From Competibacter sp963695105 (GTDB taxonomy: Bacteria; Pseudomonadota; Gammaproteobacteria; Competibacterales; Competibacteraceae), in contig CAVOGC010000014.1 in NCBI GenBank assembly GCA_963695105.1, forward strand, positions 1 to 64,000: DNA of 64,000 bases. The letters run 5' to 3'. Of the stretch, positions 34,769 through 43,618 are shown piece by piece. The position numbers and the translations under genes are program-made. Each line of letters opens with the position of its first letter. Position 1 is the first letter of the stretch. The notes below the pieces were generated by a model. The model saw only the letters and a list, made by a program, of their open reading frames with translations. It was not told the DNA's origin and ran no database searches.

Positions 34769-35566
34769 ATGTCAAAGTTCGACCCGGGCGGAATACAAAT
34801 CGACGGAAGTTATCAATACGAGATCAATGTCGAGACACAATTGAAAGCGATCCTCAAAAATCCAGTCGGGAAGTTGCTGCTTGAACTCATCGACGCCGAG
34901 TCAAAAAAACACATTCGGATCGTTCCTTACACCGGGGGTGACTGCAATGCCAGCACCCCCCCAGCAAAACCGGCCGATGCGGCGCCTCCCCGCCCAGGCG
35001 GCAAACTTTACGCTGGAAACCCTGACGGAGCTTATATTGATCCGAAAACAGGAAGAGTTGTCCCGACCACTCGCGATGATCTTGCCACATACACCGGCAC
35101 CGGCAAAGGGAGCGACACGACTGTGAATTACTCCCCCGACACTTATGTCAAATCCGCGTGTTTCGGGGGACTATACGGTTCGCAAGCCGATGAGACCCTG
35201 TTCCACGAGCTGGTTCACGGATATCGCCATCTCAGGGGCATGCACAACCCGATCCCCACAAATGATAAAAAGCTTTATGGATACTGGAACGAGGAGGAAT
35301 GGCTGGCCATTCTGATCGCCAATATCTATATTTCGGCCAAGAACGGCCACAACAAAAACCTGCGGAAGGACCATGCCAGTCACGAGGAACTGAAGGCCCC
35401 CTTGAACATGTCGGACGGTTTCTTGAGAGATTACAGCCAGCTCAGACTCGTGGAAAAATACGTTGGACAAGAATTGCGGTGGTTCGAGAAACTGAAGATG
35501 ATCAAGGCCCCGTATAATCCGATTGCCGAATTCCTGCTTAACTTTCCGAAATACTGGCGGCGGTGA
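34769..35566 (+). CDS. Putative M91-like zinc metallopeptidase
   Basis: This 265-residue protein has TLFHELVHGYRHLRG (HExxH) near residue 146, followed by an acidic YWNEEEWLAILIANIY segment that could supply the third ligand. This resembles the M91/NleD and other effector-type zincins that carry the motif mid-protein. A Pro/Ala linker (PPAKPADAAPPRPGG) separates a short N-terminal domain. The ATG at 34769 is chosen because upstream codons in frame look non-coding. No signal peptide. With its neighbour it forms a two-gene unit of unknown role. Confidence 0.6.
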   Translation: MSKFDPGGIQIDGSYQYEINVETQLKAILKNPVGKLLLELIDAESKKHIRIVPYTGGDCNASTPPAKPADAAPPRPGGKLYAGNPDGAYIDPKTGRVVPTTRDDLATYTGTGKGSDTTVNYSPDTYVKSACFGGLYGSQADETLFHELVHGYRHLRGMHNPIPTNDKKLYGYWNEEEWLAILIANIYISAKNGHNKNLRKDHASHEELKAPLNMSDGFLRDYSQLRLVEKYVGQELRWFEKLKMIKAPYNPIAEFLLNFPKYWRR

Positions 35567-35735
35567 CGTTGTTGGAATTGGATTAAAATCGGGGACATTC
35601 CTCAAATTCGTGGCAAACTGCGGCAACTGGTTTTTTGGAAAAAATCTCTGTACAGGACAAAAATTGTAACCCAATAAATCAGTGGTAAGCTGGTAGCCTA
35701 GGCCGGCGGATGCCGGTGCTCCAGAAGAGGCCATC

Positions 35736-36617
35736 ATGCTGATCGACTACGACATGCCGCTCTGGCGGCCACCCTCCGAAGCCAACAGCTTCATCCTGCA
35801 AGCGACCCTGGGTTGCAGCTTCAACCGTTGCAGCTTCTGCTTGATGTACCGGACCAAGACTTTCGCCGTCCGGCCGCTGGAACAGGTGCAGGGCGAAATT
35901 CGAACGATGGCGCAGGCGTATCCAGGAGTGCGGCGGGTCTTCTTGGCCGACGGCGACGCCCTGGCCGCCCCGACCGAGTATCTGCGGACCATTCTGGAAA
36001 CCCTGCGCGCCGTCTTTCCCCGACTGGAGCGGGTGTCCAGCTACGCCCTGCCGGCCAACCTGCTGAAAAAATCGGTGGAAGATCTGGCTCAACTGCGGGA
36101 AGGCGGGCTGACGCTGCTGTATTACGGGATCGAAACCGGCTCGGCCGATCTGCTCAAGCGCATCACCAAGGGCGCCACGCCGGAGGTGATGGTGACTGGA
36201 CTGACCAAGGCCAAACAGGCGGGCTTGACCCTGTCGGCGACGGTGATTCTCGGGCTGGGTGGGCAAGCATACTGGCGGGAGCACATCGACGCCACCGCCG
36301 ACCTGGTCAACCAGGTGGAACTGGATTACCTGTCCACTTTGCAGTTGATGCTCGACCCGATGATCGAGGGCGAGTTTCACCGCAAGTTTCGCGAGCCGTT
36401 CCAGTTACAGGACGACCGGGCGCTATTGGAGGAGCAGACCCGGCTGATCGAGCGACTGGACCCGCCCACGCCGCTCACCTTCCGTTCCAACCACGCCTCC
36501 AACGCCCTGGCTCTGGCCGGCGTCCTGCCACGGGATCGGGCGGCGCTGCTGGGCACGCTGGCGACGGCTCTGACCGGCCGGCTGGCGTTAAGGCCGGACT
36601 GGCTGCGCGGCTATTGA
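35736..36617 (+). CDS. Radical SAM family protein
   Basis: This 293-residue protein has the cluster motif CSFNRCSFC (CxxxxCxxC; the first Cys-to-second spacing is four residues, as written ATLGCSFNRCSFCLM) at about residues 28-36. GDALAAPTEYLRTI and YGIETGSADLLKRITKGAT follow in the TIM barrel. Related proteins are annotated as Elp3/MiaB-like radical SAM enzymes of unknown substrate. Its 3' end overlaps the convergent rsd-like gene by 30 bp. Confidence 0.82.
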   Translation: MLIDYDMPLWRPPSEANSFILQATLGCSFNRCSFCLMYRTKTFAVRPLEQVQGEIRTMAQAYPGVRRVFLADGDALAAPTEYLRTILETLRAVFPRLERVSSYALPANLLKKSVEDLAQLREGGLTLLYYGIETGSADLLKRITKGATPEVMVTGLTKAKQAGLTLSATVILGLGGQAYWREHIDATADLVNQVELDYLSTLQLMLDPMIEGEFHRKFREPFQLQDDRALLEEQTRLIERLDPPTPLTFRSNHASNALALAGVLPRDRAALLGTLATALTGRLALRPDWLRGY

Positions 36618-37109
36618 CACCGGCTCCAGCGTGCGGCTTTCCGGTCGCGGCGGCGCCTTGTCGCGCATGGTGGCGATGATCCGGTCTTCCAGTTCGATGC
36701 GTTCCGCCAGATTTTCGCCCAAGCGCGACAGTTCTCCCCACAGTTCGGCCAGATCCGCGGCGGACGGAGTGCCGTCGTAGCGATCATGAAAGGCCAGCGC
36801 CGCCTGGGTGGTGCGCGCGATGGGGGCATAAAGCTGCCGGGCCAGATCACGGGCCGGGCAGTAAGGCGAGTCGGCCGGTTGATCTTCCAGCGCCTGATAG
36901 ACTTCGAACGGTCCCAGCGCCAGATAGTCCACCAACGACTGGCGAAACTGGCGCAGCAGATGCCGGACCGGCTCGGCCAGCACAAATGGTTTCAGCGCCG
37001 CCAACTTGTTGTACAAAACCAGACTTTGCTGGCGGGCCGCCAACAGCTTGCGCACCAGATCCGGCAGCGCCTTGCTGTGGAGTGAATCGACGACGATTGC
37101 GGCGTTCAT
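36588..37109 (-). CDS. rsd: Rsd/AlgQ family anti-sigma factor
   Basis: This 173-residue helical protein aligns by eye with Rsd/AlgQ: LVRKLLAARQQSLVLYNKLA matches the HVRKHLLVAYYNLVG region, and RQFRQSLVDYLALGPFEVYQ matches FCQSLVDYLSAGHFSIYE. LGENLAERIELEDRIIATM is the final helix. Rsd binds sigma-70 region 4 and favours alternative sigma factors in stationary phase. The C-terminus is longer and Pro-rich. Symbol assigned by family resemblance. Confidence 0.75.
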   Translation of the reverse strand: MNAAIVVDSLHSKALPDLVRKLLAARQQSLVLYNKLAALKPFVLAEPVRHLLRQFRQSLVDYLALGPFEVYQALEDQPADSPYCPARDLARQLYAPIARTTQAALAFHDRYDGTPSAADLAELWGELSRLGENLAERIELEDRIIATMRDKAPPRPESRTLEPVSIAAQPVRP

Positions 37110-37233
37110 GCGGCATCCTCACGATGGTGGGTCTGTTCTGTCTGCTTTTTTAGCTGTTATTCAACCGCGAGCTTACTCGCGATTACGGCCTTATGCTAAT
37201 CAAGGGCGGCGCGCTTTCCAACCGATAAAACAT

Positions 37234-37917
37234 CTAGCGGGAACTGGCGACCCGTCCGGCCACGACTTCGTTGCGCAGGTAGACCGGCAGCGCCAGGTCG
37301 GGGGACACCCAATCGGCGTGCCGGCGCGGAACGGCCGCCAGTCGCGCCACGTCGGCGGCGCGGGGATAGCGCTCCTCCAGGCAGCCGCGCACCGGTAGTT
37401 GCCGGGACAAAACCGCCGCATGAACCCGCCAGCCGCCGCCAGCGCCGAACCAGTCGTCCCCCGCCGGCGCGGCCACGGCCGCCGGCGGGCACACCCGCTC
37501 TTCCTCCAGCGGTTCGGCATCATCGGCGGCGACGGCGTAGGTTCCCCAGTAGACTTCGCCCATGCGGGCGTCCAACGCCGCCGCAAGGCGGGAGCACCCG
37601 GTTTCCCGTCCCACGCCCAGCGCCAGCGCCGCCAGCGTGGACACCGGAACGACCGGCAGGCCAGCGGCGAAAGCGATGCCCTGCGCGATGCCGGTCGCGA
37701 TCCGCACCCCGGTAAAAGCGCCTGGCCCGCGTCCGAAAGCGACGGCGTCCAGTTGTGCCGGGCGCAGGCCGGCTTCGGCCAGCACCGCCTCGATCATCGG
37801 CAGAATCAGGGCGGCGTGGCGGCGTGGCGCCAGTTCGTAACGCTCGCGTACGGCGCCGTCCACCCACACGGCGGCGGAACAGGCGTCGGTCGCGGTATCG
37901 AGAGCGAGCAGTTTCAT
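37234..37917 (-). CDS. tsaB: tRNA threonylcarbamoyladenosine biosynthesis protein TsaB
   Basis: This 227-residue protein shows the ASKHA fold start KLLALDTATDACSAAVWVDG, then HAALILPMIEAVLAEAGL and DAVAFGRGPGAFTGVRIATG, hallmarks of TsaB. With TsaD and TsaE it makes t6A37 in ANN-decoding tRNAs; TsaB is the non-catalytic partner of TsaD. Complete and of normal length. Confidence 0.95.
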   Translation of the reverse strand: MKLLALDTATDACSAAVWVDGAVRERYELAPRRHAALILPMIEAVLAEAGLRPAQLDAVAFGRGPGAFTGVRIATGIAQGIAFAAGLPVVPVSTLAALALGVGRETGCSRLAAALDARMGEVYWGTYAVAADDAEPLEEERVCPPAAVAAPAGDDWFGAGGGWRVHAAVLSRQLPVRGCLEERYPRAADVARLAAVPRRHADWVSPDLALPVYLRNEVVAGRVASSR

Positions 37918-38101
37918 GGGGCTCCTGGGTTGCGGCGGGGTTCCTGGCGGTATTGGTCAAGGCCACCGCTCGTATTATCCCGTATTATATTGACCGCCGC
38001 CTTCGAAACGAGCCTCGAAAACTCAAAGAATCTGGTGATCGTTTACTCCCCTGGCCCGCTTGCGGGAAAGGAGTTGGGAGTGAAGGTCGAGGTTTCAAAG
38101 G

Positions 38102-38143
38102 CTTACCCCTCACTCTAACCTTCTCCCCCTTGGCAGAGGGAGA
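38102..38143. repeat. Dispersed palindromic intergenic repeat (CCCTCAC..CTCCC / GGGAGAG type)
   Basis: CCCCTCACTCTAACCTTCTC followed by CCCCTTGGCAGAGGGAGAG forms an imperfect hairpin. It resembles, in opposite orientation, the repeat at 58303-58340, with the shared core CCCTCACCCT-AACCCCTCTCC. Such units are scattered between genes in many GC-rich proteobacteria. It lies in the 273-bp gap 37918-38190, otherwise empty. Confidence 0.5.
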
Positions 38144-38190
38144 GAGGACTGAATGATTACAAAATCCCGGCCCCCGGAACAGCCGCCGCC

Positions 38191-38574
38191 ATGAACCTCG
38201 AAAAAGTCATCTTCGGTTTCTTCATCGTCCTCGCCGCCACGCTGAATTTCGGCTTTTTTGTCGGCGACATCGACAATCCCGTCCATCACGACGTGTACGA
38301 GCTATTCGCCGCCATCGTGGTCAACCTGATCGCCACGGTGCTCAAGTTCGGCGACCGCACCCACATCGGCGCGATCCATCTGTCCACCAGCCTGGTGGCG
38401 GACCTGCAACTGATCGCGGCGGCGCTGGTATGGAGCTACGGCACCCAGGTGGTTGGCGCCGACCTGACCCCGGAAACGACCGCCAAGGTGGTCTCGCTCT
38501 CCGGCGGCGCGCTGTTCGCCAACGTCGTGTCGATGGTGATCCTGATCGCCGAAACCATCATGCAGAAAAGATGA
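38191..38574 (+). CDS. Small integral membrane protein (DUF6394-like)
   Basis: This 127-residue protein has three to four hydrophobic segments (VIFGFFIVLAATLNFGFFVG, LFAAIVVNLIATVLKF, DLQLIAAALVWSYG and GALFANVVSMVILIAETIM). Its stop codon overlaps the start of the following potassium-channel gene as ATGA, so the two are translationally coupled. It may be an accessory subunit of that channel (inference). Confidence 0.75.
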   Translation: MNLEKVIFGFFIVLAATLNFGFFVGDIDNPVHHDVYELFAAIVVNLIATVLKFGDRTHIGAIHLSTSLVADLQLIAAALVWSYGTQVVGADLTPETTAKVVSLSGGALFANVVSMVILIAETIMQKR

Positions 38575-40337
38575 ACCCGGACGTCCAAGAAAGCACTTTT
38601 TTCCTGGCGCTGCGGCGGATGCGGGCGCCGCTGATCACGCTCGTCCTGATTTACGCGGTTTCGGTGCTGGGCCTGACGCTGATCCCCGGCATCGACATCG
38701 ACGGCCAGCCGAGCCAGATGAGTTTTTTTCACGCCTTCTATTTCATCAGCTACACCGCGACCACCATCGGTTTCGGAGAAATTCCCAACGCCTTTTCGGA
38801 ATCGCAGCGGCTGTGGATCGTTCTCTGCATCTACCTGTCGGTGATTGGCTGGGCTTACTCGATCGGGGCGCTGCTGGCGCTGCTGCAAGACAAGAACTTC
38901 CAGAACGCCGTGCGCGTGCAGCGCTTCAACCGGGTGGTGCGGCATTTACGGGAACCGTTCTATCTGGTGTGCGGCTACGGCGAAACCGGGCAACTGATTT
39001 GCCGCGCGCTCGACCAGCTTGGGATGCGGGCGGTGGTGGTCGAAATCGAAGAGTCCCGGGTCAGCCAACTCGATTTGCACGGCCATTCCGCCGATATCCC
39101 GGCGCTGGTGGCCGACGCCCGGCAGCCGGAAATCCTGAAACTGGCGGGGCTGACCCACCGCAGTTGCCTGGGCGTCATCGCCCTGACCAACGACGACAAC
39201 GCCAATCTGGCCATCGCCATCTGCGCCCGCCTGCTGGCGCCCGAATTACCCGCGCTGTGCCGGGCCGAAACCGCCGAAACGGCTACCAACATGGCGTCTT
39301 TCGGTACCCGCCATATCATCAACCCTTTCGACAAGTTCGGCCGCTACCTGGCGCTGGCCCTGAACGCGCCGGCGGCCTACCACCTGTTGGAGTGGCTGAC
39401 CGGCGTTCCAGGTACGCTGGTCGTCCCGCACCGCGAGCCCCCACGCGGCCACTGGCTGCTGTGCGGCTACGGCCGTTTCGGCAAAGCCATGGTGTCGGCT
39501 TTGGAACAGGAAGGCGTGCAGGTGACCATCATCGACCACGACCCACCTCCCGACGACACGCAACGGCACTGGGTGCGCGGCGACGGCACCGGGGTGCCTG
39601 CCCTGCTGGAAGCCGGCGTCGAAAACGCCGTGGGCATCGCCGCCTGCACCTGCGACGACATGAGCAATCTGTCGATCGTGGTCACGGCGCGGGAACTGAA
39701 CCCCGAATTGTTCGTGGTGCTACGGCAAAACCTGCAAGCCAATCAGGCGCTGTTCGATGCGTTCGAGTCCGATTTCACCGTCGTGCCGAGCCAGGTCGTC
39801 GCCCGGGAGTGTCTGGCGATCCTCACCACGCCCCTGCTGGCGCCCTTCCTGTGGCAGATCAAGCAACGCGGCGAATCCTGGGCCAGCACCCTGCTGGATC
39901 AGTTGACCGAACGCTTCGGCTGGCAAGCGCCAACCGTGTGGAGTGTGTGCGTGGATGCCGGCCAGTCCCCGGCGCTGCTGCACTGGCTGGCGCAGGGCCA
40001 TCACGAAGCAGCGTTGGGCGACCTGCTGCGCGACCCGCATGATCGCTCCGAGGATCTGGTGTGCCGGGTTCTGTATTTGGCGCGGGACGATGGCGTTTCG
40101 GCCGTGATGCTGCCGCACCGCCGAACCGCGGTCCAGTCGGGCGACCAGTTGCTATTTGTCGGCCAGGCGGCGGCGCGGCGCGCGCTCGAACTCACCCTGA
40201 ACAACGAGAACGCACTCGATTATGTACTGCGGGGCCGGGAGATTCCCGGCGGTTGGGTTTGGGAACGACTGGCCAGGCTCCACGGCGGCGCGGCGCAATC
40301 AGACGGCGAAACGAAAACGGACCACACCGCCGCCTGA
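38571..40337 (+). CDS. Potassium channel protein with two TrkA-type RCK modules
   Basis: This 588-residue protein begins with two transmembrane helices flanking the pore sequence YTATTIGFGEIPNAF (selectivity filter TIGFG). Two Rossmann RCK-N domains follow (FYLVCGYGETGQLICRALDQ near 120; HWLLCGYGRFGKAMVSALEQ near 295) plus a C-terminal TrkA-C-like part. The architecture is that of bacterial MthK/Kch-like ligand-gated K+ channels with tandem RCKs. Co-translated with the upstream membrane protein. Confidence 0.88.
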   Translation: MNPDVQESTFFLALRRMRAPLITLVLIYAVSVLGLTLIPGIDIDGQPSQMSFFHAFYFISYTATTIGFGEIPNAFSESQRLWIVLCIYLSVIGWAYSIGALLALLQDKNFQNAVRVQRFNRVVRHLREPFYLVCGYGETGQLICRALDQLGMRAVVVEIEESRVSQLDLHGHSADIPALVADARQPEILKLAGLTHRSCLGVIALTNDDNANLAIAICARLLAPELPALCRAETAETATNMASFGTRHIINPFDKFGRYLALALNAPAAYHLLEWLTGVPGTLVVPHREPPRGHWLLCGYGRFGKAMVSALEQEGVQVTIIDHDPPPDDTQRHWVRGDGTGVPALLEAGVENAVGIAACTCDDMSNLSIVVTARELNPELFVVLRQNLQANQALFDAFESDFTVVPSQVVARECLAILTTPLLAPFLWQIKQRGESWASTLLDQLTERFGWQAPTVWSVCVDAGQSPALLHWLAQGHHEAALGDLLRDPHDRSEDLVCRVLYLARDDGVSAVMLPHRRTAVQSGDQLLFVGQAAARRALELTLNNENALDYVLRGREIPGGWVWERLARLHGGAAQSDGETKTDHTAA

Positions 40338-40365
40338 TCGCCGCGGTTCGCGGCTCACTCTGCCC

Positions 40366-41007
40366 TCAGGAGCATGATTCGCCCCTGGCTTCGGCCTGTT
40401 CCCGTTCCTGGGCCCGCACCCAGGCCGGACGCGCCAGCAGTCGCGCGACATAGGACGCCAGGCTGTCGTGCTCCAGCGGCAGATTGAAAGCTTGCGCCCA
40501 GGCCAGGGTGTGAGCCACCAGAATGTCGGCGGCGGTAAAACGGTCGCCAACGATAAACTCGCGCCGGCCGAGCCCTTCCGCCAGCACCTTGGCCGCCACC
40601 GAAAACTCCCAGCGCGCCGTATCCAGCACCGCCGGCACCCGTCGCCGCTCGGGCAAGGCGAAGGTGTGCTTGCCGATGGTCCAAAGCGGCTGCTCCAGCT
40701 CGCTCAAGACAAAGTAGCACCACTGGTTATAACGGGCGCGCTCCCGGCCGCCGGCCGGTGGCGTCAGCCCGGTGGCCGGAAACCGATCGCCGAGGTAGGT
40801 GCAAATCGCGCCCGACTCGGTCAGCACGAATTCGTCATCGACCAGGGTGGGCACCTTGCCTCCGGCGTTGAGCGCCAGATACTCGGGCTGCCAGCCGGCG
40901 CCGACCTTGAGATCGACGTGGACGTACTCGTACTCCGCGCCTGCTTCCTCCAGCGCCCAGACCACCCGGCTGGAACGGGCGTTGGGAAAACCGTAAACCA
41001 TGAGCAT
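40366..41007 (-). CDS. Glutathione S-transferase family protein
   Basis: This 213-residue protein has a thioredoxin-like N-terminal domain: MLMVYGFPNARSSRVVWALE with the Ser/Arg active-site region, and GGKVPTLVDDEFVLTESGAI, which binds the glutathione gamma-glutamyl part. A helical C-terminal domain (FIVGDRFTAADILVAHTLAW) follows. It likely conjugates or reduces small electrophiles in the cytoplasm. No operon partner. Confidence 0.9.
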   Translation of the reverse strand: MLMVYGFPNARSSRVVWALEEAGAEYEYVHVDLKVGAGWQPEYLALNAGGKVPTLVDDEFVLTESGAICTYLGDRFPATGLTPPAGGRERARYNQWCYFVLSELEQPLWTIGKHTFALPERRRVPAVLDTARWEFSVAAKVLAEGLGRREFIVGDRFTAADILVAHTLAWAQAFNLPLEHDSLASYVARLLARPAWVRAQEREQAEARGESCS

Positions 41008-41037
41008 GGCTGCATCCTCCCGCGGATTTGAACCGCT

Positions 41038-42825
41038 TCACGAATTCTGATGGTGGTCGGGACTTTTTTTTCTGGTTTTGCGCTCGGTCGGTTTGCCTTG
41101 GCCTTCTCTAAACGGTTTTTCCTGGGAATCCGAGGTTCTGGAAACCGGCCGTTTCCGTTCCGGTTCGGATGAATCCAGGCGGCTGATGTTCAACATGCAC
41201 TGCCGCACCCGGACTTTCCTGAGATGCTGAAAGATATCGGCGGGCATACCGTCGGGCAGGTCCACGGTGCTGTAGTCGTCGTGGATCTCGATACGGCCGA
41301 TATAGCGGCTCTCGATCCCCGCCTCGTTGGCGATGGCGCCGACGATATTCTGCGGGGTCGCGCCGTGCTGGTGGCCGACTTCGAGCCGGTAGCGCACCAG
41401 TTCGGCATCGGTTGATTCCCTTGAGCGTTTGCGCGGTTTGTCGGATTTCGTCGGTCCCGCCGACTCCGACCGGGCGCGGGCGTTGGCGGCCTCCGCCGGA
41501 TCGGCGGTTTCCTCGACCCGCAACGGGCGGTCGCGCTGGGCCAGATAGGTCAAGGCCGCGGCGATGTCGTTCGGACTGGTCTCCTGCTCCTTTTCCAGTT
41601 GGGCGATCACGCCGTGGAAAAAGTCCAGATCCTCCGAAGCGAGCACGTCCAGAATCTGCTGCTTGAACTGAGTCAGACGATGGGCCGCGATCACTTGCCG
41701 GGTCGGTAGCGGCATCGGCTCGATGGGCTGGCGGGTGGCCTTTTCGATGGCCCGCAGCATGCGCATCTCGCGCGGCGCGACGAAGAGAATCGCATTGCCC
41801 GGACGGCCGGCGCGGCCGGTGCGGCCGATGCGGTGGATATAGGCTTCGGTGTCGTAGGGAATGTCGTAATTGACGACGTGGCTGATGCGCGGCACGTCCA
41901 GCCCGCGCGCCGCCACGTCGGTGGCGACGACGATGTCGAGGCCGTTGTTCTTGAGCTGTTCGACGGTACGCTCGCGCAGCACCTGGCTCATGTCGCCCTG
42001 CAGGGCGGCACTGGCATGGCCGCGCGCTTCCAGCCGTTCCGCCAGCTCGGTGGCGGCAACCTTGGTGCGCACGAACACCAGCACCGCGTCGACATCCTCC
42101 ACCTCCAGGATACGGGTCAGGGCATCGAGCTTGTGCAGGCCGCTGACCTGCCAGTAGCGCTGCCGGACCGAGGTGACGGTGGCGGTGCGGGTTTGAATTT
42201 TCACTTCCCGTGGATCGCGCAGATGGCGGTGCGCCACCCGGCGGATCGGTTCGGGCATGGTGGCCGAGAACAGGGCGATCTGCCGCTGCGGCGGCGTGTG
42301 TTCGAGGATCCACTCCACATCCTCAAGGAAGCCCATCCGCAGCATTTCATCGGCCTCGTCCAGCACCAGGGTACGCAAGCCTTCGAGCGCCAGACTCTCC
42401 CGGCGCAGGTGATCCATGATGCGGCCCGGCGTACCGACCACCACATGCACCCCGCGCCTGAGCTGGCGGAGTTGGTTGCTCATGCTCTGGCCGCCGTAGA
42501 TGGGCAGCACATGAAAGCCGGGCAGATGGTGGGCATAACCCTGGAAGGCTTCGGCGACCTGAATGGCCAGCTCGCGGGTGGGCGCCAGCACCAGCGCCTG
42601 CGGTCGCCGCTCGGTCAGATCCAGCTTTTGCAGCACCGGCAGGGCGAAAGCGGCGGTCTTGCCGGTGCCGGTCTGCGCCTGACCCAGCAGGTCGTGGCCG
42701 TCCAGCAGGTGGGGGATGGTGGCCGCCTGAATCGGCGTGGGGGCCTCGTAGCCGAGTTCTTGCAGTCTTTGCAGCAGCGGCGGAGAAAGTGCCAGTTGTT
42801 CGAATTGGGTGATGGGGGATGACAT
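41038..42825 (-). CDS. deaD: DEAD-box ATP-dependent RNA helicase (DeaD/CsdA-like)
   Basis: This 595-residue helicase starts with the Q-motif region FEQLALSPPLLQRLQELGYE. It has motif I AQTGTGKTAAF, motif II VLDEADEML, motif III SAT and motif VI HRIGRTGRAG, and a C-terminal DbpA-type RNA-binding domain (YRLEVGHQHGATPQNIVGAI). A Lys/Arg-rich tail ends the protein. DeaD assists ribosome assembly and mRNA turnover, often on cold shock. Length matches the family. Confidence 0.93.
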   Translation of the reverse strand: MSSPITQFEQLALSPPLLQRLQELGYEAPTPIQAATIPHLLDGHDLLGQAQTGTGKTAAFALPVLQKLDLTERRPQALVLAPTRELAIQVAEAFQGYAHHLPGFHVLPIYGGQSMSNQLRQLRRGVHVVVGTPGRIMDHLRRESLALEGLRTLVLDEADEMLRMGFLEDVEWILEHTPPQRQIALFSATMPEPIRRVAHRHLRDPREVKIQTRTATVTSVRQRYWQVSGLHKLDALTRILEVEDVDAVLVFVRTKVAATELAERLEARGHASAALQGDMSQVLRERTVEQLKNNGLDIVVATDVAARGLDVPRISHVVNYDIPYDTEAYIHRIGRTGRAGRPGNAILFVAPREMRMLRAIEKATRQPIEPMPLPTRQVIAAHRLTQFKQQILDVLASEDLDFFHGVIAQLEKEQETSPNDIAAALTYLAQRDRPLRVEETADPAEAANARARSESAGPTKSDKPRKRSRESTDAELVRYRLEVGHQHGATPQNIVGAIANEAGIESRYIGRIEIHDDYSTVDLPDGMPADIFQHLRKVRVRQCMLNISRLDSSEPERKRPVSRTSDSQEKPFREGQGKPTERKTRKKSPDHHQNS

Positions 42826-42924
42826 ACGCGAAACAGTACCTTGGTTGGGGAGGCGCTTATCGAAGACGGACTACCGTGGACGGAATAACAACGGCAAGGA
42901 TTTCATCAGCCCAGCCAAAGCGTC

Positions 42925-43446
42925 TCAGTCGGAGCAGGTCGCAACCTGCCGCCGCCGGCGAAATTTGTTGACGATATACCAGCGCCAAAACAGGTGGGCG
43001 GCGCAGAAAGTAAGTGTTCCCGCCACCACGCCCACGACCAGTGAGCCGACCAGTAACGGCGGACCGATGGCGCCGGCTTGTTGCAACAGCCAGTGCAAAG
43101 AAAGCTCAAACGTCCAGTTCTGCGGCGGGCTACCCAGCAACCAGGCGCCAACCCGATAGGTGAGGTAAAAGATGAGGGGCATGGTCAGTGGATTGGTGAT
43201 CCACACCATCGCCACCGCCACCGGCAGGTTGAACCGCAGCCAGGCGGCGGCGGTGGCGGCCAGCAGCATCTGCCAGGGAAATGGAATGAAAGCGAAAAAT
43301 ACACCGGCCGCCAGCCCAAGCACGGTGGGGCGGCGGCTGAAATGCCACAGACGGGGATCGTGCAACAGATCCCCGAGAAAACGGAGGTTCTTGTGCGCGC
43401 GCAAGTGCCGCGAATCGGGCAGGTAACGCTGCAAAAGCAGTTTCAT
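42925..43446 (-). CDS. DUF2062 family membrane protein
   Basis: From MKLLLQRYLPD (ATG at 43446) about 173 residues. The DUF2062 pattern is present: HFSRRPTVLGLAAGVFFAFI PFPWQM and AVAMVWITNPLTMPLIFYLT. Two to three membrane segments are visible. Function unknown; members often sit near RND efflux or ComEC-like genes, and here the RND permease gene lies just upstream on the same strand. Confidence 0.85.
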   Translation of the reverse strand: MKLLLQRYLPDSRHLRAHKNLRFLGDLLHDPRLWHFSRRPTVLGLAAGVFFAFIPFPWQMLLAATAAAWLRFNLPVAVAMVWITNPLTMPLIFYLTYRVGAWLLGSPPQNWTFELSLHWLLQQAGAIGPPLLVGSLVVGVVAGTLTFCAAHLFWRWYIVNKFRRRRQVATCSD

Positions 43447-43618
43447 GGGCGATGAAAATTCAACCAGGGCGCGCGCATTGGCGGAGACCATGACCTTCGG
43501 ATGCTACAAACAATTCTGACCGCCGCGCGATTATACGCTAACGACCACAACGCAAACCCCTTTTTATAATGAGTAATTTGAGTTATTCCAGCCGCCAGCG
43601 CCGCTGCTCGGCGATATC

